Origin: Chryseobacterium taklimakanense
Lineage (GTDB): Bacteria > Bacteroidota > Bacteroidia > Flavobacteriales > Weeksellaceae
Direction: 5' to 3'
NCBI RefSeq assembly: GCF_900187185.1
Contig: NZ_LT906465.1
Location: 1,612,001 to 1,676,000, forward strand
DNA length: 64,000 bases
Below, in pieces: positions 34,155 to 41,311 of this stretch (position 1 is its first letter; each line of letters begins with the position of its first letter). The position numbers and the translations under genes were made by a program. The notes under the pieces were generated by a model that worked only from the letters and a program-made list of their open reading frames with translations, made no database searches and was not told the DNA's origin.

Positions 34155-34454
34155 ATGTCACAAAAATTTCAGGAACTTATCAATTCGGAGCGCCCCGTGC
34201 TGATTGATTTTTTTGCTACGTGGTGCCAGCCGTGCAAGGTACAGTCGTCTGTTTTAACCTCAGTTAAAGAAAACGTGGGCGAAAAAGCCAGAATCGTAAA
34301 AATAGATGTGGACCAGTTTCCTGCAATCGCAGCGGAGTACGGTGTGCGTGGGGTTCCAACTTTAGCAATATTCAAAAACGGGCAGCTCCTTTGGAAGGAA
34401 AGCGGCGTACACGATGTGAACACCCTCACCAACCTTCTGAATCAGCACGCCTGA
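34155..34454 (+). CDS. thioredoxin with a CQPC active site
   Basis: A 99-residue thioredoxin-fold protein without signal peptide. The active site is FFATWCQPCKVQSS (Cys at about residues 23 and 26), with Gln in place of the usual Gly, and the cis-Pro is in RGVPTLAIF. The substitution should shift its redox potential. It lies between the broken DUF2892 gene and the YeeE pair and probably reduces persulfides formed there. Confidence 0.9.
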   Translation: MSQKFQELINSERPVLIDFFATWCQPCKVQSSVLTSVKENVGEKARIVKIDVDQFPAIAAEYGVRGVPTLAIFKNGQLLWKESGVHDVNTLTNLLNQHA

Positions 34455-34489
34455 TTTAGTTTTTTGTTCAAAATTATCACTCAATTGTT

Positions 34490-35053
34490 ATGTTTGAAAT
34501 CATTAGGCAGCCATGGCCTTGGTACGTGGCAGGCCCCCTCATTGGGCTAACAGTGCCGGCACTTTTATTACTGGGCAACAAATCTTTTGGGATCAGTTCG
34601 TCGCTTAGGCACATCTGCGCATCCTGTTTCCCCGCCAACATTCCTTTCTTCAATTACAACTGGAAAAAAGAAATCTGGAATCTTTTTTTCGTGGCAGGCA
34701 TACTGATTGGTGGAATTATCGCAGCACAATTTCTACAAAATCCTGAAGAAATTAAAATAAGCACGGAGACAGCAAATTATCTTGCAGAAAAAGGAATTTC
34801 GGATAAGGGAACTTTGGTTCCTGCTGATTTGTTCACGTGGCAAAATCTTTTCACAATAAAAGGCTTACTGCTAATGGTTGTTGGTGGTTTCTTGGTTGGC
34901 TTTGGAACCAGATATGCGGGCGGCTGCACCAGCGGGCACTCAATTACGGGTATTGCTAATTTGCAGTGGCCCTCGCTGGTAGCTACAATATGTTTTATGG
35001 TTGGCGGATTTATCATGGCCAATCTTATTTTACCTTACATCTTAAACCTTTAA
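34490..35053 (+). CDS. YeeE/YedE family membrane protein, subunit 1
   Basis: A 187-residue protein with about five membrane helices. Conserved Cys motifs are HICASCFPANIPFF and YAGGCTSGHSITG. In thiosulfate-importing YeeE such Cys residues relay the substrate. A companion half follows 3 bp downstream; in many bacteria the two halves form one transporter. Confidence 0.88.
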   Translation: MFEIIRQPWPWYVAGPLIGLTVPALLLLGNKSFGISSSLRHICASCFPANIPFFNYNWKKEIWNLFFVAGILIGGIIAAQFLQNPEEIKISTETANYLAEKGISDKGTLVPADLFTWQNLFTIKGLLLMVVGGFLVGFGTRYAGGCTSGHSITGIANLQWPSLVATICFMVGGFIMANLILPYILNL

Positions 35054-35056
35054 AAA

Positions 35057-35551
35057 ATGAATCAGCAAGAAATAAAACATTTACGAGAAAGCGAGCTGGA
35101 TGCGGTCTGCGTGAATGAAAACGAACACAGCCATCCAATGTGGTACAATATTAAATATGTGATTATCGGGATTATATTCGGGATTGTTTTCACCAAAGCC
35201 GAAGTGATCAGCTGGTTCAGGATTCAGGAGATGTTTCGGCTGGAGTCATTTTTTATGTATGGGGTGATCGGTAGCGCAATTTTTACGGCGATGATTTCTA
35301 TTTTAATCATCAGGAAATTTAAAATCAAAAGCATTAACGGTGAACCGATAAAGCTTGCGGACAAGAAGTTCAATAAAGGAAATATCTATGGCGGCTTGAT
35401 CTTCGGATTGGGTTGGGCAATGACCGGCGCGTGTCCCGGACCGCTGTTCGCACAGATTGGGACCGGTGCCACGGCAATTGTGGTCACGCTGTTTTCAGCG
35501 ATTTTGGGAACGTGGGTTTACGGTAAATTCAGAGATAAACTACCGCATTAA
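35057..35551 (+). CDS. YeeE/YedE family membrane protein, subunit 2 (DUF6691-like)
   Basis: A 164-residue protein with about four membrane helices and a hydrophilic N-terminus (about 1-30). The key motif is GWAMTGACPGPLFAQIGTGA with a conserved Cys. It pairs with the preceding gene to make a full YeeE/YedE-type sulfur carrier. The stop overlaps the stop of the convergent nitrilase gene by 4 bp. Confidence 0.88.
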   Translation: MNQQEIKHLRESELDAVCVNENEHSHPMWYNIKYVIIGIIFGIVFTKAEVISWFRIQEMFRLESFFMYGVIGSAIFTAMISILIIRKFKIKSINGEPIKLADKKFNKGNIYGGLIFGLGWAMTGACPGPLFAQIGTGATAIVVTLFSAILGTWVYGKFRDKLPH

Positions 35552-36315
35552 AAATTTAATTTAATCTCAAAATCATCCCGGTCATTCAGAAAGGTGAAAT
35601 GAGACCTGAACTTTTGAAGTTTTTCAAGATCGATGTCTGCAGAAATGATATTTCCTGATTTTTCAGAAACTTCAGATCCGTCAGCAAAGAAACAGTGGGA
35701 GCTCTCGCGATAAACCAAGTTATTTCCATCGATGCCAATCCTGTTGAGTCCGAAAACATACGCCTGATTTTCAATCGCTCGGGCCTTCAGCAGATGTTCC
35801 CACGCTTCTACCCTTTTCTCCGGCCAGTTAGCAACGTAAAGTGCTAAATCATAATCACCATTGCTTCGGGAAAAAACCGGAAACCGAAGGTCGTAACAAA
35901 TCTGCAGCAGGATCTTTACGCCAAGATATTCCACAACAATTCTTTCCTTTCCCGGTGAATAGACTTTATCTTCCCCGGAAAAAGAGAACAGATGCCGCTT
36001 GTCGTACTGGTGGTAGGTTTCATCTGGTTTTACGAAATACATCCGATTATAGAATTTTCCATCCTCTTCTACAGAAACACTTCCGCAAACGGCTGTATTT
36101 TGGTTCTTTGCAAAAGATTTCATCCAGGTCAGGGATTCATCTTGGCGGTCGGCAATTTCTTCCGGTTCCATTGAAAATCCGGTTGCAAACATTTCGGGCA
36201 AAAGAAAAAGATCAGCTTCAATGTTTTTAAAACATGCTTCAATCTGCTGAAAGTTAAATTTTTTTTCTTTCCACCTGATGTCAAAATTTAAACCTGCAAT
36301 TCTTAAACGTTTCAT
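35548..36315 (-). CDS. nitrilase-superfamily amidase (omega-amidase/YafV-like)
   Basis: A 255-residue C-N hydrolase. The catalytic triad is visible: Glu in LLPEMFATGF (about residue 40), Lys in YDKRHLFSFSGED (about 107) and Cys in LQICYDLRFP (about 141). The length and these contexts match YafV/Nit2 omega-amidases that hydrolyse 2-oxoglutaramate or 2-oxosuccinamate, which arise from glutamine or methionine-salvage transamination. It is probably monocistronic. Confidence 0.9.
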   Translation of the reverse strand: MKRLRIAGLNFDIRWKEKKFNFQQIEACFKNIEADLFLLPEMFATGFSMEPEEIADRQDESLTWMKSFAKNQNTAVCGSVSVEEDGKFYNRMYFVKPDETYHQYDKRHLFSFSGEDKVYSPGKERIVVEYLGVKILLQICYDLRFPVFSRSNGDYDLALYVANWPEKRVEAWEHLLKARAIENQAYVFGLNRIGIDGNNLVYRESSHCFFADGSEVSEKSGNIISADIDLEKLQKFRSHFTFLNDRDDFEIKLNF

Positions 36316-36429
36316 AAATCATCTTTCTGAATTATTTTTAAAATTAACAATTTTAATTAAAAAACCCTAAACAGAAACTTCTTTGGTCTCATTTTTGGAC
36401 TCGGATTAGAAAATAAAAAATAAAGAATT

Positions 36430-36870
36430 ATGAAGAAGGTTATTGTTGCGTTCTCCCTTGTACTCGGTTTTAACTTGTTTTCAGCGCAGGCGTGGAACGG
36501 AACAGCAGATCAAAAAGTTCAAATTGGGCTCGGAGCATGGGGCAACGGTACGGGTATCACAGGAACATACGACTACGGCATAAGCAATTTACTCTCTGTA
36601 GGTGCTGGCGCTAATTTATATTTTGACAATTATAAAGATGATAATAAAGACAATAGATTTTTTATATTTGGAAGATTAAATGCCCATCTTCAGGAGCCAT
36701 TAGGACTTCCTGAACAATGGGATATCTACCCGGGATTAGATTTAGGTCTTCTGGGAAATACCTTCGGGCTTGGAGCACATATCGGCGTAAGATATTTCTT
36801 CAATGATAAATTCGGGGCGTTCTTGGAAGCAGGTAACAACGGTAGCCTGGGGGTATCTATCAATTTATAA
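36430..36870 (+). CDS. small outer-membrane barrel-like protein
   Basis: A 146-residue exported protein with signal peptide MKKVIVAFSLVLGFNLFSAQA. The mature part is Gly- and aromatic-rich with alternating strands (VQIGLGAWGNGTGITGTYDYG, LSVGAGANLYFDNY, FGLGAHIGVRYFF, FGAFLEAGNNGSLGVSINL), like a short 8-strand barrel. It resembles DUF6646-type proteins of Flavobacteria. The next gene, 23 bp on, has a similar build. Confidence 0.72.
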   Translation: MKKVIVAFSLVLGFNLFSAQAWNGTADQKVQIGLGAWGNGTGITGTYDYGISNLLSVGAGANLYFDNYKDDNKDNRFFIFGRLNAHLQEPLGLPEQWDIYPGLDLGLLGNTFGLGAHIGVRYFFNDKFGAFLEAGNNGSLGVSINL

Positions 36871-36893
36871 CAACATTTTTAAAATAAATTATT

Positions 36894-37355
36894 ATGAAAA
36901 AATTATTTTCAATGGCAGCGATAGTATCTGCCGCAGTATTCGGATTCTCTGATGCAAATGCACAGGCTTACAAAACCGGCGCTGGTGTATTGGTAGATTT
37001 TGGTGATGGCTCAACCTTCGTTGGTCCACATGTGAAACATTTTTTCAAAGCAAATCACGCAGGAGAATTCAGCGTATTGTTTGGAGATGGTGCAACTGTA
37101 GCACAGGCAAACTATCAGTACCACCAACCTTTTGCAGGAGCGAACGGACTACAGTGGTATGTTGGTGCAGGTCCTGGAATCATCTTTGGTGATGGGTTTA
37201 CAGAATTTGCTCCATCCGCAATGTTAGGTTTGGATTTTAAAATTCCTGGAGCTCCACTTGATCTTTCAATGGACTGGAGACCTAGATTCATCATTGGTGA
37301 CAACTCTGATGCTGAAGCGGGAAGATTTAACGCTGGTTTCAGATTTACATTCTAA
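36894..37355 (+). CDS. small outer-membrane barrel-like protein
   Basis: A 153-residue exported protein with signal peptide MKKLFSMAAIVSAAVFGFSDANAQ. Strands such as AGVLVDFGDGSTFVGPHVKHFF, LQWYVGAGPGIIFGDGF, APLDLSMDWRPRFIIGD and the last strand RFNAGFRFTF, ending in Phe, fit an outer-membrane barrel. It is probably cotranscribed with the gene before it and ends at a strong terminator. Confidence 0.75.
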   Translation: MKKLFSMAAIVSAAVFGFSDANAQAYKTGAGVLVDFGDGSTFVGPHVKHFFKANHAGEFSVLFGDGATVAQANYQYHQPFAGANGLQWYVGAGPGIIFGDGFTEFAPSAMLGLDFKIPGAPLDLSMDWRPRFIIGDNSDAEAGRFNAGFRFTF

Positions 37356-37376
37356 GATTAAGAAACAATTATAATT

Positions 37377-37404
37377 AAAGACTCCTGTTTGGGGGTCTTT
37401 TTTG
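37377..37404 (+). terminator. Rho-independent terminator
   Basis: AAAGACTCC and GGGGTCTTT (one G-T pair) enclose a 6 nt loop and are followed by TTTT. It closes the two barrel-protein genes directly before the rseP promoter. Confidence 0.85.
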
Positions 37405-37435
37405 TTTGGCATACTTTTGATAATTAGTACATTTG
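37405..37435 (+). promoter_or_regulatory. promoter of rseP
   Basis: TTTG (37405-37408), 19 bp, TACATTTG (37428-37435); 27 bp before the rseP ATG. The -33 box directly abuts the T run of the upstream terminator. Confidence 0.82.
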
Positions 37436-37462
37436 CAAAACTTTAATTTTTAATAATATTTA

Positions 37463-38800
37463 ATGACTACAGCACAACTGTTTCAGTTTTTCCTAAGTAT
37501 ATCCATTCTTGTTGTTTTACACGAACTTGGCCACTTTTTACCGGCAAAATGGTTCAAAACAAAAGTTGAAAAATTCTATCTTTTCTTCGACCCTTGGTTT
37601 TCACTCGTAAAAAAGAAAATCGGTGATACTGAATATGGTATCGGTTGGCTTCCATTGGGCGGTTACGTAAAAATTGCAGGGATGGTAGACGAAAGTATGG
37701 ACACCGAACAGCTTAAGAAACCTGCTGAACCATGGGAGTTCCGAAGCAAACCGGCCTGGCAAAGGCTGATTATAATGTTGGGTGGGGTTACGGTAAACTT
37801 CTTCCTGGCATGGCTTATTTATTCCGCATTATCCTTCTTTAACGGTGAAAAGTACCACGACAACGCGAAATTTGAACATGGTATTGCCGTAAGTGATGAA
37901 GGACGGAAAATGGGATTGCAAAGCGGCGACAAGATCTTAAAAATTGACGGCAAAGTTGCTGACAGATTCGAAACTTCTACTGTAAACATGCTTTTCGCTG
38001 ATGAAGTTACAGTTTTGAGAAACGGAAAAGAAGTTACGTTCCCGATTAATGAAAACGGCGTTGCTGATGTTTTAAAAGCAAACGAAGCAAAAGCTTATTT
38101 TTCACCCAGATTTACCCCTGTTGTTGACAGCATTTTGCCAAAAAGCGGCGCTGCATCTGCCGGACTTCAAAAAGGTGACAAAATTACAGCAATCAATGGT
38201 AAGCCAGTGCAGTTCTTCGACCAGCTGTCTGATGAACTGAAGAACTTAAAAAATCAGGAAGTCCCGATCACCGTTTTCAGAAACAATCAGCCTCTAACTG
38301 TCAATATAAAAGTAAACAGTGAAGGAAAATTAGGTTTTGCCCCCGATCAGAAGGTGATACTTTCTGAGCTTGACAAAGCAGCGGTAAACAGAAAATATTC
38401 TTTCTTAGAGGCTATTCCGAGAGGTTTTACAAGAACCATCGATGTGCTGGTGATGCAGGTAAAGCAGTTTAAGATTATCTTCAACAGCACGACCCAGGGT
38501 TATAAAAAAGTTTCCGGCCCCATCGGAATCATCAAACAAATGCCGACAGACATCAACTGGGAGTTTTTCTGGAGCTTTACAGCAATGTTCTCCGTTTGGT
38601 TGGCGTTCCTTAACCTGATCCCAATTCCAGGTTTAGACGGAGGTCATGTTATGTTTACTTTGTGGGAAATGATTACGGGGAAACCTGTACCACAGAAAGT
38701 TCTGGAAAATGCACAGATGATTGGCGTAATATTCCTTCTTGGATTAATGATCTTGATCTTTGGAAATGACATCGTTAAGTGGATCACCGGAAAATTTTAA
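37463..38800 (+). CDS. rseP: site-2 protease RseP
   Basis: A 445-residue intramembrane zinc protease that cleaves anti-sigma factors and signal-peptide remnants. The zinc motif is VLHELGHFLPAKW (HExxH, about residue 21), and the third ligand region is NLIPIPGLDGGHV (about 390). Two PDZ domains lie between (about 130-200 and 210-290, with GLQSGDKILKIDGK and GLQKGDKITAINGK). The membrane segments match the family. Its own promoter precedes it; tRNA-Asn follows. Confidence 0.95.
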   Translation: MTTAQLFQFFLSISILVVLHELGHFLPAKWFKTKVEKFYLFFDPWFSLVKKKIGDTEYGIGWLPLGGYVKIAGMVDESMDTEQLKKPAEPWEFRSKPAWQRLIIMLGGVTVNFFLAWLIYSALSFFNGEKYHDNAKFEHGIAVSDEGRKMGLQSGDKILKIDGKVADRFETSTVNMLFADEVTVLRNGKEVTFPINENGVADVLKANEAKAYFSPRFTPVVDSILPKSGAASAGLQKGDKITAINGKPVQFFDQLSDELKNLKNQEVPITVFRNNQPLTVNIKVNSEGKLGFAPDQKVILSELDKAAVNRKYSFLEAIPRGFTRTIDVLVMQVKQFKIIFNSTTQGYKKVSGPIGIIKQMPTDINWEFFWSFTAMFSVWLAFLNLIPIPGLDGGHVMFTLWEMITGKPVPQKVLENAQMIGVIFLLGLMILIFGNDIVKWITGKF

Positions 38801-38819
38801 TGATTTTTTTCAAAATTTG

Positions 38820-38850
38820 TTTGGAGAAAATAAAAAAAGTTTTATATTTG
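38820..38850 (+). promoter_or_regulatory. promoter of tRNA-Asn
   Basis: TTTG (38820-38823), 19 bp, TATATTTG (38843-38850), the same arrangement and -7 sequence as the tRNA-Val promoter. Confidence 0.88.
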
Positions 38851-38876
38851 CAAACGCTTAACGCAAGAGCTTAAAT

Positions 38877-38950
38877 TCCTCTTTAGCTCAGTTGGTTAGA
38901 GCATCTGACTGTTAATCAGAGGGTCGCTGGTTCGAGCCCAGCAAGAGGAG
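38877..38950 (+). tRNA. tRNA-Asn (anticodon GTT)
   Basis: A 74 nt cloverleaf. Acceptor arms TCCTCTT and AAGAGGA pair, with discriminator G. The anticodon stem TCTGA/TCAGA encloses CTGTTAA, giving anticodon GUU for asparagine. The T arm contains GGTTCGAGCCC. No CCA is encoded. Core genes lie to its left and accessory genes to its right, so it is a probable insertion target. Confidence 0.95.
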
Positions 38951-38962
38951 CACTGAAAATGA

Positions 38963-38993
38963 GACACTTACAGAAATGTGAGTGTCTTTTTTT
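38963..38993 (+). terminator. terminator after tRNA-Asn
   Basis: GACACTTACA and TGTGAGTGTC (one G-T pair) form a 10 bp stem followed by TTTTTTT, 12 bp after the tRNA. Confidence 0.9.
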
Positions 38994-39000
38994 ATATTTG

Positions 39001-39020
39001 TCACGAACATTTCACGAACA
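39001..39020. repeat. tandem 9 bp repeat TCACGAACA
   Basis: Two exact copies (39001-39009 and 39012-39020) spaced 11 bp start to start, one helical turn, just after the tRNA-Asn terminator. They look like paired protein-binding sites, for example recombinase arm sites. Confidence 0.55.
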
Positions 39021-39183
39021 AAAGTATTTTATTTTAATGCTATTTTTGTGTAAGAAGCAGGAACCTCTCAAAATATCTTTCCAACAGCGATGTTCAGGAT
39101 GATATATAGTCTAAAATCCAAAAAAACATTTTCTCTTTAAAAATCATATTTGTCTGATAACCAGAATTATAAAGGCGACAGTT

Positions 39184-39293
39184 AGTCGCTTTTAATGGTT
39201 TATTGACTAAACCATTATCAAACAAAACCTCCTATTGAACGCACATTTCTTTAGGTTGTTTTATTTTACAAAAAACTTTTTAAGTCGCTTTTA
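39184..39293. repeat. 11 bp direct repeat AGTCGCTTTTA
   Basis: Copies at 39184-39194 and 39283-39293, 99 bp apart. Each is part of a GC stem (GCGAC..GTCGC; AGTCGC..GCGGCT). Confidence 0.5.
39193..39217. repeat. perfect 10 bp inverted repeat
   Basis: TAATGGTTTA and TAAACCATTA with a 5 nt loop (TTGAC), in noncoding DNA 126 bp before the HTH gene. It is not followed by a T run, so an operator or recombination site is more likely than a terminator. Confidence 0.6.
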
Positions 39294-39342
39294 GGCGGCT
39301 ATTTCTTTGGGAAATATCTTGGCCTCAACAAAATTCAACGAA

Positions 39343-39684
39343 ATGAAAGACCAAGAAAGACTAGCTGCGCTAGAAAGCCAAATGTCCACCTTGGTAAACT
39401 CGCAAAAAGAGTTTACCTCCAAGGCGCTACAGATGCTCGCCCTCGGAACCAAGAAGATCTATTCCAAGGAAGAGGCCGCGCTGTTCCTCAACCTGGATCC
39501 GGACTATCTCTACCAACTCAAACACCACGGCAAACTGAAGGCCTACAAAAAGAAGGGGCAAAAGAAAATCTACTTTCGCAAAGAAGACCTGGAAGCTTAT
39601 CTTCTGGGGGATAATGTGGAGGAAATACAAAATGATGACTACGATGCATTCGAGCAGGAAATTCTGGAGAGATGGAAGAAATAA
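39343..39684 (+). CDS. helix-turn-helix (excisionase/MerR-like) protein
   Basis: A 113-residue DNA-binding protein. An N-terminal coiled segment (about 1-30, RLAALESQMSTLVNSQKEF) precedes a winged HTH of the type found in excisionases: KIYSKEEAALFLNLDPDYLYQLKHHGKLKAYKKKGQKKIYFRKEDLEAYL. The C-terminus is acidic. The ATG at 39343 is preferred to a TTG at 39307. In Bacteroidota elements such proteins sit near mobilisation genes. It overlaps the next gene by 13 nt. Confidence 0.82.
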   Translation: MKDQERLAALESQMSTLVNSQKEFTSKALQMLALGTKKIYSKEEAALFLNLDPDYLYQLKHHGKLKAYKKKGQKKIYFRKEDLEAYLLGDNVEEIQNDDYDAFEQEILERWKK

Positions 39685-39995
39685 CCAACAAGCCGGCTGA
39701 AGAGCAAAAAATCCCAGTACTCTACCAAACCGCTTCCGAGACCACTACCATTTTCAAACTTTCGGAGATCACCAGCAAACTGAAGATTAAGGACATCAAA
39801 GAAATCCTAAACCAGAATGCGGAAAACCACCAGTCGGCGATTTTCAGTCAGAGTAATCCACAAACGAACGAAATAAAACATCCGGAAAAATCAGCCCTCA
39901 GGGAGATTGAAAATGCCGTGAAGGAACTCCTCAAACCGAGCTACACACCGGCGGCTGACGACGAATTGCTGAGGAAGAGAAAAAGGAGGCGATAG
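39672..39995 (+). CDS. hypothetical protein of the island's left module
   Basis: A 107-residue soluble protein with no family assigned. It is rich in Glu, Lys, Ser and Thr, predicted largely helical, and ends in a strongly basic tail (DDELLRKRKRRR). The 13 nt overlap with the HTH gene indicates cotranslation. A role as partner of the HTH protein, for instance in DNA binding through the basic tail, is a guess. Confidence 0.7.
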   Translation: MEEITNKPAEEQKIPVLYQTASETTTIFKLSEITSKLKIKDIKEILNQNAENHQSAIFSQSNPQTNEIKHPEKSALREIENAVKELLKPSYTPAADDELLRKRKRRR

Positions 39996-40026
39996 GTCTT
40001 TAAAAAAAACATCAAAAAAAAACAAA

Positions 40027-40611
40027 ATGAACAACAACGAATTTAACAACCAAGAGAATACAGAAAATTATTCTTCACAAGATGCAGGCATCGAACTTTT
40101 GCACCGGGTCATAGAAAGAAATAAGGCAGTAGAAATTTCGGGGAAGGCGATTTTCCACATATACTGCGATATCAAGGAGGATGTGAAGAAAATCCAGGCA
40201 CTGGCACATGAAGAAAATCTTAAGCGGCAGGCATTGCTTAAATCCATCCCAAACAATATTGTGGCGGAATTATCTCCGGACGGTATAAAGCATCTGGAAA
40301 AATTCCATCAGAAATCAGATACAGTTAAAAATTGGTTTTTCGGAATCGTAGCTCTATTGCTGGTTGCATTTTTTATTTTAACAGCAACTGTTTATCTCGG
40401 AAAAAACTGGTACCGCGAAAGCATCCGCACCAAGACCGAGGTTCGAGAGGAAATCCTGGAGGAGATCAAGGATGAAAACAAGGCGATTTATGAAACAGAG
40501 CAAGTAAAACAGCTGGAGCACAATACCGCACTAATGAAAAAATGGATGAAGAAAAATCCAAAGGACGCAGAAAAGTTTTTGAAGTTTAAGGAGGGGTATG
40601 AGAGTAGGTAG
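40027..40611 (+). CDS. hypothetical membrane-anchored coiled-coil protein
   Basis: A 194-residue protein with one membrane helix in the middle (WFFGIVALLLVAFFILTATVYLG, about residues 104-126) and charged helical regions on both sides (ELLHRVIERNKAVEISGKAI before; REEILEEIKDENKAIYETEQVKQLEHN after). No family is recognised. It closes the three-gene left module and may be a mobilisation accessory protein by position only. A promoter for the metal genes begins 12 bp after its stop. Confidence 0.72.
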   Translation: MNNNEFNNQENTENYSSQDAGIELLHRVIERNKAVEISGKAIFHIYCDIKEDVKKIQALAHEENLKRQALLKSIPNNIVAELSPDGIKHLEKFHQKSDTVKNWFFGIVALLLVAFFILTATVYLGKNWYRESIRTKTEVREEILEEIKDENKAIYETEQVKQLEHNTALMKKWMKKNPKDAEKFLKFKEGYESR

Positions 40612-40622
40612 ACTAAAAATTA

Positions 40623-40654
40623 TTTGTCCATTCTAAAATAATTCCCTATCTTTG
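40623..40654 (+). promoter_or_regulatory. promoter of the first metal-resistance unit
   Basis: TTTG (40623-40626), 20 bp, TATCTTTG (40647-40654). The ATG at 40670 follows by 16 bp, so the leader would be very short. Confidence 0.8.
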
Positions 40655-40669
40655 TGCTGTTTACTTACA

Positions 40670-41086
40670 ATGGTCGGAAATTTTAAAATACTGTTGCTTT
40701 CCCTTACACTCGCGTTATTTCTGGCGCCAGGGATTTCTCAGGCTTGCAGTACAAAGGAGAAGCAGGTTATTAAAACCGCGACCAGTTCGCAAACTTTCAT
40801 AAAACAGTCATTTGCACAGATACAGCCGTCTTGCGACAGCGGCGATTGCAAAGAAGAATGCTGTCACCCAAAATCACACAATTGTCAAACCGATGGATGC
40901 TCAGGAAACTGTAGCGGAAACCTTTGCAGTTCTGCTCAATACACTTTTTTAGCGGATAGTAAATTTTTAGAGGATTCTAAAAATGAAGCGTCCGGTTACG
41001 ATGACAAAAATTCTAATTTCTTTTATCAGAATCCCCATTACTCCGGTGGATTCCATACCATTTGGGAACCGCCCAAAATAGGTTAA
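40670..41086 (+). CDS. Cys/His-rich secreted protein, DUF6660-like
   Basis: A 138-residue exported protein. The signal peptide is MVGNFKILLLSLTLALFLAPGISQA. The mature part has many Cys (SCDSGDCKEECCHPKSHNCQTDGCSGNCSGNLCSSA), fit to bind soft metals, and the tail is FHTIWEPPKIG. A shorter relative at 59449 shares this tail and also sits in front of an RND pump. I chose the ATG at 40670 because the promoter ends just before it. The function is unknown; periplasmic metal binding is likely. Confidence 0.78.
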   Translation: MVGNFKILLLSLTLALFLAPGISQACSTKEKQVIKTATSSQTFIKQSFAQIQPSCDSGDCKEECCHPKSHNCQTDGCSGNCSGNLCSSAQYTFLADSKFLEDSKNEASGYDDKNSNFFYQNPHYSGGFHTIWEPPKIG

Positions 41087-41123
41087 TCACTTTCTTTTAC
41101 AGCCCGAATTATACCCGGTCGTG

Positions 41124-41141
41124 AAGTGTTTTTTAACACTT
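41124..41141 (+). promoter_or_regulatory. hairpin after the DUF6660-like gene
   Basis: AAGTGTT-TTTT-AACACTT, a perfect 7 bp stem 37 bp after the stop. No T run follows, so it may be an mRNA end-stabiliser or a weak attenuator. Confidence 0.45.
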
Positions 41142-41187
41142 TATCGCTGTTATTTTCGCGGCGCTGTAAATGAATTTGAACTTCTAC

Positions 41188-41203
41188 TACTCTTTTAAGA
41201 GTA
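41188..41203. promoter_or_regulatory. palindrome upstream of the CCxxC lipoprotein gene
   Basis: TACTCTT-TT-AAGAGTA, a perfect dyad 109 bp before the ATG at 41312. It is a candidate operator for the metal genes. Confidence 0.45.
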
Positions 41204-41311
41204 AATCTTTCAAAATAGATTCCTTTTGATTAAGGACACTTTTGAAGATCTGGATGTTCGTAAGCAGTTTCTAAACACGGAAGCTTAAATTAACCTGTAA
41301 TCTAAAATTTA

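Larger units (their letters stand above)
38994..39342. other. noncoding left edge of the probable island
   Basis: About 350 bp without a gene. It holds a tandem TCACGAACA repeat, a hairpin GCGAC-AGTTA-GTCGC followed by TTTT (39175-39193), a perfect 10 bp inverted repeat, and a second copy of AGTCGCTTTTA within another stem next to the first HTH gene. No integrase gene is seen here. Confidence 0.65.

Noticed and set aside
39001-39300. A CRISPR array near the island edge
   Set aside because: The repeats are only two copies of 9 or 11 bp with no spacer series and no cas genes in the window.
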